7,787 bases of DNA from Competibacteraceae bacterium UBA2788 (lineage in GTDB: Bacteria; Pseudomonadota; Gammaproteobacteria; Competibacterales; Competibacteraceae): NCBI GenBank assembly GCA_002352185.1, contig DEHY01000051.1, positions 9,067-16,853 on the forward strand, written 5' to 3'. Made by a program: the position numbers and the translations under genes. Positions 1 to 5,125 of this stretch are shown here, one piece after another; within the stretch, counting starts at the first letter, position 1; the number at the start of each line of letters is the position of its first letter. The notes below the pieces were generated by a model. That model was not told where the DNA came from and ran no database searches. It worked only from the letters and a program-made list of their open reading frames with translations.

Positions 1-153
1 CGCCGCGCCGCCATGCCCAATTTGATCGTGGCGGTGTCGGAGCGGCTGAACGTCGGAGCGGAGGATTTTCAGGATGTGCCCGGCCCGGTGCTGTTCTTCA
101 AGGGCAAGCTGGAACCGCGTGCGGTGCTGGAAAGCCTGGAGCGGCTACCCTGA
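1..153 (+). CDS. C-terminal end of an unassigned protein (5' end outside window)
   Basis: Frame 1 is open from the window edge to a TGA at 151-153, giving 50 visible residues that end in LESLERLP. The frame has GC-rich codon use like its neighbours and stops just before the oppositely oriented FecR gene, so I read it as the tail of a real gene and not as a shadow. The visible part is soluble-looking, with a short hydrophobic strand (GPVLFF), a turn (KGKLEP) and a final amphipathic helix. The VPGPVLFFKGK stretch faintly recalls the last strands and helix of a thioredoxin-like fold, but no active site is in view and I do not assign a family. An ATG lies at 13-15, but it would give a peptide of only 46 residues, so a start upstream of the window is more likely. 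Confidence 0.6.
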   Translation, partial: RRAAMPNLIVAVSERLNVGAEDFQDVPGPVLFFKGKLEPRAVLESLERLP

Positions 154-160
154 AGCCTGT

Positions 161-823
161 TCATCGCGCCTCGCGCCAGGCCACCGAGTCCTGGGCGATC
201 CGCAGCTTGGTTTGCGGCCAGGCTTGCGGTGCTTCCGGTGGACGGGTGGGATCGCTGACTGTGGTTCCCTGACCCGGCGTGGCCAGCTCCACCCGGCCTG
301 CCAGCGTCTCGACATAAACGCCCTTGCCCGCCAGCATCACTACATCCAGGGCGCCGGGCTGAAAGTGGAATCCGCCCCAGAAGTCGGTGCCGCGAATGCC
401 AATCACCGCCACCGGAGTGCGCACCTGCACGGGTTGCGGGCGGTCGGTCGCAGTTTTCGGGGTGATCGCCCGAAACACACCCCGCGCCAGTTCCATAAAC
501 GTGCCGCCCTCGCCATTCCCGGCATCCGGCACGCTCTGCACGACAAATTCGGTTTTCTCCCCCAGGGTCACCGCCACGCCGTTCCGCAACCGGATTTCCA
601 GCCGTGCGTCCGGATCCGTCAGCAGTCGCTCGCCGGCATAGATCGGCTTGCCCAAACCCAGCGGGCGCGACGGCCCACCCGGCGGTTCCGCCGGCAGCGC
701 CCGGACGCCGCCCTGGACGCGGGTCACATGGCCGGCCGGTTCCGGCTCCGCCGCCCACGCAGCGCTCAGCAGCGCCAGCCCCAGAAACGCGCCGACGACC
801 CCTTTCCGACTACACGACCGCAT
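161..823 (-). CDS. Secreted FecR-domain protein
   Basis: This 220-residue protein has a Sec-type signal peptide: positively charged start (MRSCSRKG), hydrophobic core at about residues 9-22, and probable cleavage after AWA near residues 22-24. The mature part carries a FecR domain. It has an N-terminal strand GHVTRVQGGVRAL, then GKPIYAGERLLTDPDARLEIRL at about 58-79, and the hallmark VRTPVAVIGIRGTDFW at 134-149. FecR domains were named for the iron-citrate anti-sigma factor, but this protein has no anti-sigma N-terminus and no membrane segment after the signal peptide. It resembles the stand-alone periplasmic FecR proteins often seen beside sensors and cyclases. The ATG at 821-823 is chosen because of a strong doubled AGGAG just upstream. 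It is the last gene of the minus-strand cluster, 39 nt after the adenylate cyclase stop, so co-transcription is likely. A periplasmic partner or ligand-binding role for the cyclase sensor is inference. Confidence 0.88.
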   Translation of the reverse strand: MRSCSRKGVVGAFLGLALLSAAWAAEPEPAGHVTRVQGGVRALPAEPPGGPSRPLGLGKPIYAGERLLTDPDARLEIRLRNGVAVTLGEKTEFVVQSVPDAGNGEGGTFMELARGVFRAITPKTATDRPQPVQVRTPVAVIGIRGTDFWGGFHFQPGALDVVMLAGKGVYVETLAGRVELATPGQGTTVSDPTRPPEAPQAWPQTKLRIAQDSVAWREAR

Positions 824-827
824 GACT

Positions 828-837
828 CTCCTCTCCT
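828..837 (-). promoter_or_regulatory. Tandem Shine-Dalgarno before the FecR gene
   Basis: On the minus strand two AGGAG cores lie end to end, 9 and 4 nt before the ATG of the FecR-domain gene. Both match the anti-Shine-Dalgarno sequence, and the upstream copy has a good spacing. They fix the FecR start and suggest strong, independent translation initiation, in contrast to the cyclase gene before it, which has no clear ribosome site. Confidence 0.7.
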
Positions 838-862
838 CGCCGCCCTGCTGGCGGCATCTGAA

Positions 863-3100
863 TTACTTGCTCAACAGATCGAAAACACCATCCCAGTCCA
901 CCGGTGGCGGCGCGGCCTGCATGGCGGCGGCGCGCTCCCGGTACAGCGCATACAAGCGGCTATCCGGCTGGCGCTCCAGCAGCCGGTCGAACGATTCCGC
1001 CGCCTGTGGCCACTGCCGCTGCCGAAAAACGCGCAGCGCTTCCTCATAGTCCGCCAGTTCCGCCCGCCGTTCCGCGTCCAGTTCCTCCGCCGGTCCCAGC
1101 GGCTCGAAAATCGCCACCGGCTGCGTCCGGCCCTTGACCCGAACCCGGTCAAGTTCGCGGCAAACGTATTCGGGCGCCGCGTCGCGGGTGTATTCGCTGA
1201 TGACGATGGCGACGCCGTACTGCCTGGCAGCGCCCTCCAGCCGGGACGCCAGGTTGACCGCATCGCCCAGCACCGTGTAGGACATCCGAAATTCCGAACC
1301 CATGTTGCCCACGCTCATCACGCCGGTGTTGACGCCGATGCGGAGCCGCAGCAGCGGCCAGCTCCGGGCGCGGAACTCGTCGTCCAGCGCACGCAATCCC
1401 CGCACCATCGCCAGCGCCGCGCCCACCGCACGCCGGGCATGGTCGCTATCCGCCAGCGGCGCGCCCCAGAACGCCATGATCGCGTCACCGATGTACTTGT
1501 CGATAGTGCCGCGCCGTTCGTGGATGATCCGGGTCAGCGGCGTCAGATAGCACTGCATCAGGCGGGTGAGCTGGCGCGGATCGAACCGTTCGGAGAGGGC
1601 GGTGAAATCGGCGATGTCGCTGAACAGCACCGTCATCCGCCGACTCTCCCCTTCCAGCGAGTAGCCTTCGCCACGGCGACTCATCTCCTCGACGATCTCG
1701 CGTGGTATGTACTGCCCGAACAGCCGGGTGATCCGGCGCTCCCGCCGCGACCCGACCAGGAAATTGTAGCTGGTGTGCAGCACGTACAGGATAAACAGCA
1801 GCGTCAGCGGCGTGGCCAGAGGCGCAACCAGCGCCTGCGCCTGCCACAGATAGCCGTTGACGCCCAGCAGCGCGCCACCCGCCGCGACCGCCAGCAGCAG
1901 CGCCTGCGTCGGGGCCAGAAATCCCAGCAGCGCGCCCAGCAGGCCAACCAGGGTCAACTGGAAAATTTCCAGGCCGGCTGCGAACGCCGGCTGGTTCTTG
2001 AAGCTCTGGCTCAGAATGCCGGCGATCAGATTGGCGTTCATTTCGACCCCGGCGTAAACGCTCTGAACCGGGGCGGCGCGCAGGTCAAGCAGGCCGGCCG
2101 CAGTCGTTCCCACCAGCGCAATCGCGCCCTCCAGCAGGCGCGGATCGGCGCGGCCCGCCAGCACTTCATGCGCCGAAACATACGGAAAACTGCCCTGGGG
2201 ACCACGATAGGGCACCAGCACCGCGCCCAGTTCATCGGTCGGCACGGTGAATCCGCCGATCCGCAGCGCCTCCAGGCGACGATTCCGGGCATCCGCGCCG
2301 TAACCGGCGCCCATGATCAGCGCCACTGGCGGATTTCCCAGCAGCGCGCGCACCACGGCCAGCGCCAGCTGCTCGTATAATTGCTCCCGATAACGGATCA
2401 GCAGCGGCGTCCGGCGAAAGATGCCGTCCTGATCCACCAGCGGACTGTTGAAAAAGCCGCCCCCGTGCGCGCTATCCTGCAACAGCGCCAGATTGGCGCC
2501 ATAGCCGACTGCATCGATCAGAACGGTGTCGCTCGCTCCCAGTTCGTGCGCCGCCGCAATGGGCGCGGGCAATTGCCCGAATTGGACTTCCGCGTTGGGC
2601 GTGGCGCGGGTGTTGAAGAAATAGCCGAGTACGACCGGGCGGTCGCGCAGGGCGGCGGCGAAGCGACGATCCGGGTCCAGTTCGGCGCGCAGCCGCTCCA
2701 GTTCGACCCGCAGCCGGACATCCTCGCCCAGCGGCCCCCGGGCCAGCATTCCGAAAACGCCATGGGCGGAATCCGGCTCGGCAAACAGGATGTCGAAGCC
2801 GAGCGCGGCGATCCGATAGCGCTCAAACAGCAGATTGACCAGTTCGGCCAGCCGGTTCCGCGACCAGGGCCATTGCCCCTCCTCGCGCAGGCTGCGCTCG
2901 TCAATATCGATAATCACGACGCGGGAATCCACTCCGCCCGGCAGCGTCAGGTTCAACCGGGCGTCATAGGCGATATTTTCCAGTTGGCGCAACAGAGGCA
3001 ACGGCCACCAGCCGCCCGCATGGAGTACGAACACGGCGGTGATCGCGGCGCTGAAGAGCAGCCTGACGGCGCTATGAACGACCATGGGTTTCGCGGGCAC
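863..3100 (-). CDS. CHASE2-domain class III adenylate cyclase
   Basis: This 745-residue membrane enzyme is predicted to make cAMP from ATP. In order it has a first membrane segment at about 11-29, a CHASE2 sensor domain at about 30-365 (DSRVVIIDIDERSL, the GFDILFAEPD motif at 101-110) outside the cytoplasmic membrane, three membrane segments at about 371-396, 398-418 and 421-447, and a cytoplasmic cyclase domain at about 480-665. Catalytic residues are complete: metal aspartates D495 (LFSDIADFT) and D539 (KYIGDAIMAF), the adenine-selecting pair K535 and T609, and transition-state residues N616 and R620 (VNLASR). The Lys/Thr pair is the type seen in many bacterial adenylate cyclases. A helical TPR-like tail (about 678-745, ending in VDWDGVF) is common in this subfamily. 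The start shown is GTG at 3098-3100; ATG at 3083-3085 is an alternative five codons in, and neither has a clear ribosome site. It lies 13 nt after the DUF2845 gene and 39 nt before the FecR gene, consistent with one operon. Confidence 0.93.
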   Translation of the reverse strand: MPAKPMVVHSAVRLLFSAAITAVFVLHAGGWWPLPLLRQLENIAYDARLNLTLPGGVDSRVVIIDIDERSLREEGQWPWSRNRLAELVNLLFERYRIAALGFDILFAEPDSAHGVFGMLARGPLGEDVRLRVELERLRAELDPDRRFAAALRDRPVVLGYFFNTRATPNAEVQFGQLPAPIAAAHELGASDTVLIDAVGYGANLALLQDSAHGGGFFNSPLVDQDGIFRRTPLLIRYREQLYEQLALAVVRALLGNPPVALIMGAGYGADARNRRLEALRIGGFTVPTDELGAVLVPYRGPQGSFPYVSAHEVLAGRADPRLLEGAIALVGTTAAGLLDLRAAPVQSVYAGVEMNANLIAGILSQSFKNQPAFAAGLEIFQLTLVGLLGALLGFLAPTQALLLAVAAGGALLGVNGYLWQAQALVAPLATPLTLLFILYVLHTSYNFLVGSRRERRITRLFGQYIPREIVEEMSRRGEGYSLEGESRRMTVLFSDIADFTALSERFDPRQLTRLMQCYLTPLTRIIHERRGTIDKYIGDAIMAFWGAPLADSDHARRAVGAALAMVRGLRALDDEFRARSWPLLRLRIGVNTGVMSVGNMGSEFRMSYTVLGDAVNLASRLEGAARQYGVAIVISEYTRDAAPEYVCRELDRVRVKGRTQPVAIFEPLGPAEELDAERRAELADYEEALRVFRQRQWPQAAESFDRLLERQPDSRLYALYRERAAAMQAAPPPVDWDGVFDLLSK

Positions 3101-3113
3101 GCCTGCGGCTGCG

Positions 3114-3500
3114 CTACTGCCGTGGGCCGTCGTTGATATTCACCAACACATCGCCGTGAAAAATCAGCGTTTTCAGGAAGGTCCCAGGCCCAAAGCTATA
3201 ATCCCAACGGTAGACGGGAATGACCCGGCGATACTCGGTTTCATAACCCGGCGGGCGGAGACGGACATCGGGGTTAAGCGGTGCCGGATTGACGATGTAG
3301 CTACCGTCCTGCCGCACCACCTGCTCGATGAAACCGTCCTGCCAGGCGCGTTGCGGTTCGCCGCAGATTTGAAGCACCCGCGACTGGGAATCGCCCGTGT
3401 TCACCAGATAACCGCCACAGCGAATGCTGTCGGCGACCGCGCCGGTGGCGCCGAGCGCTAATGCACACGCCAAAACCCAACGATCCAACCTGCCGCGCAT
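3114..3500 (-). CDS. DUF2845 family secreted protein
   Basis: This protein has 128 residues from the ATG at 3498-3500. That start is chosen over the upstream ATG at 3561-3563 because it has a good ribosome site (GGGGAG, 6 nt spacing) and directly begins a signal peptide: MRGRLDR, then a hydrophobic run at about 8-21, with cleavage near AVA-D at 23/24. The mature protein begins DSIRCGGYLVNTGD, followed by LQICGEP at about 43-49. Together these form the S-x-R-C-G...GD...V...CGEP pattern of DUF2845. The two cysteines, C28 and C46, could pair in the periplasm. The end (about 96-124) is strand-rich, with VYRWDYSFGPGTFLKTLIF then GDVLVNIND, also typical of the family. The family has no established biochemical role. 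As first gene of the minus-strand cluster ahead of the cyclase and FecR genes, it may be part of an envelope-signal module; that is inference. Confidence 0.85.
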   Translation of the reverse strand: MRGRLDRWVLACALALGATGAVADSIRCGGYLVNTGDSQSRVLQICGEPQRAWQDGFIEQVVRQDGSYIVNPAPLNPDVRLRPPGYETEYRRVIPVYRWDYSFGPGTFLKTLIFHGDVLVNINDGPRQ

Positions 3501-3572
3501 GGTTTTCTCCCCAAAATTGCCGCCAATATAGTTATCATGCAACCTTTCCATGGCAACCACCACAAGTCAGTC
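3501..3572. promoter_or_regulatory. Divergent control region between the two gene clusters
   Basis: This 72-nt gap lies between the divergent starts at 3500 (minus) and 3573 (plus) and is the only AT-richer stretch between genes, so promoters for both clusters probably lie in or around it. On the minus strand a TTGCCA at 3549-3554 is followed by AT-rich sequence (AACTATATT, 3523-3531) at about the right distance for a weak -35/-10 pair. On the plus strand no convincing pair is visible. Some UPF0016-type manganese exporter genes follow a yybP-ykoY riboswitch, but this gap is too short for one and none of its motifs is apparent. Exact promoter positions are uncertain. Confidence 0.35.
3506..3512 (-). 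promoter_or_regulatory. Shine-Dalgarno that sets the DUF2845 start
   Basis: On the minus strand a GGGGAGA element ends 5 nt before the ATG at 3500 (GGAG core spacing 6 nt). It supports this ATG over the one 63 nt further upstream, which would add a hydrophilic 21-residue leader before the signal peptide. Confidence 0.7.
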
Positions 3573-4157
3573 ATGAGCGCCTTTTTCATCACCGCATCCA
3601 CTGCGTTTGGTCTGATTGCCTTGGCTGAGCTGGGCGACAAAACTCAACTGGTCTGCATGACCCTGGCCGCCCGTCATCCGCCTGCGCCGGTGCTGATCGG
3701 CGCGGTGCTGGCATTCGCGGTACTGAATCTTTTGGCAGTTCTATTTGGCGCTTCCATTGCCGCCTGGGTGCCCGAGTGGGTGACTGCCGCCCTTGTTGCG
3801 GTTCTGTTCGCCGTATTCGGCTGGCGGGCCTGGCGGGAAGCCGACGCGGAAACGGTCAAGGTTGAGGAAAAAAGCGGTCGAAGTGTGTTGCTGTCTGCCT
3901 TTGCGCTCATTTTCCTGGCGGAACTGGGCGACAAAACCCAGCTTGCTGTGGCCGGCCTCGCCAGCACCCAGGCTGCGCTGCCGGTCTGGATCGGCGGGAC
4001 GCTGGGATTGGCGGCGACTTCGACGCTGGGGGTGCTGGCCGGACGCACCGTGCTGCAACGCTTGCCGATGCATCTGCTGCACCGGGCAAGCGGCGCTCTG
4101 TTTCTGCTGCTGGCGGCCATCGCCGGCTGGCGGGCATTCGCTACCCTGCCCGGCTGA
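3573..4157 (+). CDS. UPF0016/GDT1 (TMEM165-like) cation transporter
   Basis: This small inner-membrane protein has 194 residues and about six membrane segments in two homologous halves. Each half carries the family signature E-x-G-D-K-T: ELGDKT at residues 19-24 and again at 117-122, separated by a charged cytoplasmic-looking linker (EADAETVKVEEKSGR, about 89-103). The acidic residues of these motifs lie in the membrane and bind the transported cation. Characterised members move Mn2+ or Ca2+ in exchange for H+, and bacterial members are mostly manganese exporters; the ion here cannot be told from sequence. The ATG at 3573 matches the usual family N-terminus (MSAFF, then membrane helix). An in-frame ATG at 3537 would add 12 residues containing three histidines. 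Neither start has a good ribosome site. It is the first gene of the plus-strand cluster, with rarD starting 5 nt after its stop. Confidence 0.87.
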   Translation: MSAFFITASTAFGLIALAELGDKTQLVCMTLAARHPPAPVLIGAVLAFAVLNLLAVLFGASIAAWVPEWVTAALVAVLFAVFGWRAWREADAETVKVEEKSGRSVLLSAFALIFLAELGDKTQLAVAGLASTQAALPVWIGGTLGLAATSTLGVLAGRTVLQRLPMHLLHRASGALFLLLAAIAGWRAFATLPG

Positions 4158-4162
4158 AGCGG

Positions 4163-5125
4163 ATGCCGCGCATGTCTGTGCAACGACCGTCCGCGTCTGA
4201 TCCATCGGCGGATCATTCCTTGACCGGGGTGTTGAATGCGCTGGGCTGTTTTGGCATCTGGGGACTGTTCCCGATCTATTTCAAGCTGCTGGGGCAGGTT
4301 CCCGCCCTGGAAGTGCTGGCGCACCGCATTCTGTGGTCGGTCGTGGTGCTGTTGGCGCTCATTCTGATGCAGGGACGGTGGCAGGCCTTGCGCGCTGAAT
4401 TTCACGACTGGCGTCGCCTGCGCTTCTACCTGCTGACCACGCTGCTGCTCTCCGCCAACTGGCTGCTGTACATCTGGGCGGTGCAGAATGGCCGGATTCT
4501 GGAAGCCAGCCTTGGCTATTACATCAATCCACTGGTCAATGTCGTGCTGGGCGTCCTGTTTCTGCGCGAGCGGCTGAATCCACGCCAGTGGGCGGCGGTC
4601 GCCCTCGCCGCCATCGGCGTACTGGTTCTCATCGTGGGCTATGGCGTGGTGCCCTGGATTGCCCTGAGCCTGGCGCTGAGCTTCGGCAGCTACGGGATGC
4701 TGCGCAAGAAGGCCGGCCATCCCGCCACCCTGGGCCTGGGCGTGGAAACTGCGCTGCTGGCGCCGGTCGCTCTGCTCTTTATCCTGACGCTGGCGGCGCG
4801 GGGAACCGGCGCGCTCGGCGGGGGGGATGGGCGCACCGATCTCCTGCTGCTGGCCGCCGGTCTGATTACCGTCGCTCCGCTGCTGATGTTTCTCGAAGCC
4901 ACCCGGATCCTGCGGCTGTCCACCGTCGGTCTGATCCAGTACATGACGCCCACTCTGCAATTTCTGCTGGCCGTCGCCGTTTACCGTGAACCGTTCACCG
5001 CCATCCATCTGGCTGCATTCGGCTGCATCTGGCTGGCGCTGGCGCTGTACAGCGCCGACGCCTGGTCCAGCCACCGTCGCCGCGTCGGCTGGGCCGCCAC
5101 ACCGGATCCTGGAACGCCGCCATGA
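4163..5125 (+). CDS. rarD: RarD-type EamA-family (DMT) transporter
   Basis: This inner-membrane protein has 320 residues and about ten hydrophobic segments, forming two EamA repeats (about 20-150 and 165-300). RarD signatures are clear: FGIWGLFPIYFKLL near 31-44, EVLAHRILWS near 50-59, SANWLLYIWAVQNGRILEAS with LGYYINPLVN near 93-122, and VGLIQYMTPTLQFLLAV near 255-271. RarD proteins belong to the drug/metabolite transporter superfamily. The name comes from a chloramphenicol-sensitivity annotation, and the natural substrate is not settled. The length slightly exceeds the usual approximately 300 because of a hydrophilic N-terminus (about 18 residues) and a basic/proline-rich C-terminus. A second ATG at 4172 is possible; ribosome sites are weak for both. 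The gene sits 5 nt after the GDT1-like gene and its TGA overlaps the next ATG, so it belongs to the same transcript. A run of seven G at 4820-4826 codes for part of a glycine-rich loop (about 219-223). Confidence 0.92.
   Translation: MPRMSVQRPSASDPSADHSLTGVLNALGCFGIWGLFPIYFKLLGQVPALEVLAHRILWSVVVLLALILMQGRWQALRAEFHDWRRLRFYLLTTLLLSANWLLYIWAVQNGRILEASLGYYINPLVNVVLGVLFLRERLNPRQWAAVALAAIGVLVLIVGYGVVPWIALSLALSFGSYGMLRKKAGHPATLGLGVETALLAPVALLFILTLAARGTGALGGGDGRTDLLLLAAGLITVAPLLMFLEATRILRLSTVGLIQYMTPTLQFLLAVAVYREPFTAIHLAAFGCIWLALALYSADAWSSHRRRVGWAATPDPGTPP
4820..4826 (+). repeat. Seven-G homopolymer inside rarD
   Basis: This is an uninterrupted G7 tract covering codons 220-221 and the first base of codon 222, in the loop between the two halves of the transporter. 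A one-base change would shift the frame of the second half. It is a possible slippage or read-error site, and the frame as given is intact. Confidence 0.6.
5041..5056. repeat. Perfect 16-bp palindrome near the end of rarD
   Basis: GGCGCTGTACAGCGCC reads identically on both strands. It lies inside rarD codons for the ALYSA stretch, 65 nt before the start of the GGDEF/EAL gene. As RNA it could form a six-pair stem with a four-base loop; as DNA it could be a dimeric-repressor operator. It is also compatible with chance in GC-rich coding DNA, because the flanking codons repeat GCTGGCGCTGGCGCTG. No T-run follows, so it is not an intrinsic terminator. Confidence 0.55.
5122..5125 (+). promoter_or_regulatory. 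ATGA start/stop overlap coupling rarD to the c-di-GMP gene
   Basis: The downstream ATG (5122-5124) shares bases with the rarD TGA (5123-5125). There is no strong Shine-Dalgarno before it (only GGAACG about 7-12 nt upstream), so initiation probably depends on ribosomes finishing rarD. This sets both the start choice and the expected co-expression. Confidence 0.75.

Noticed and set aside
161..823. FecR protein as an anti-sigma factor of an iron-uptake system
   Set aside because: No sigma factor or TonB receptor gene is nearby, and the protein has a cleavable signal peptide with no cytoplasmic anti-sigma segment.
74..3136. Very long plus-strand open frame opposite the cyclase and FecR genes (74-2380, then 2381-3136 in the same frame)
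   Set aside because: Its codons pair exactly with the codons of the real minus-strand genes. In GC-rich DNA this frame only stops where the real genes use TTA, CTA or TCA, which are rare here; the single stop at 2378-2380 is the complement of a Leu TTA codon in the cyclase. The product is Arg/Gln/His-rich with no domain, while the minus strand encodes clear families.
3501..3572. yybP-ykoY manganese riboswitch before the GDT1-like gene
   Set aside because: The gap is shorter than such a riboswitch, and its conserved loop motifs are not visible.
5041..5056. Intrinsic terminator at the rarD palindrome
   Set aside because: The hairpin is inside a coding frame and no T-run follows it.
3674..5074. 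466-residue minus-strand frame opposite the two transporter genes
   Set aside because: It is rich in Gln/Arg/Gly, has no recognisable fold, and overlaps two well-supported transporter genes. It is a stop-poor antisense shadow.
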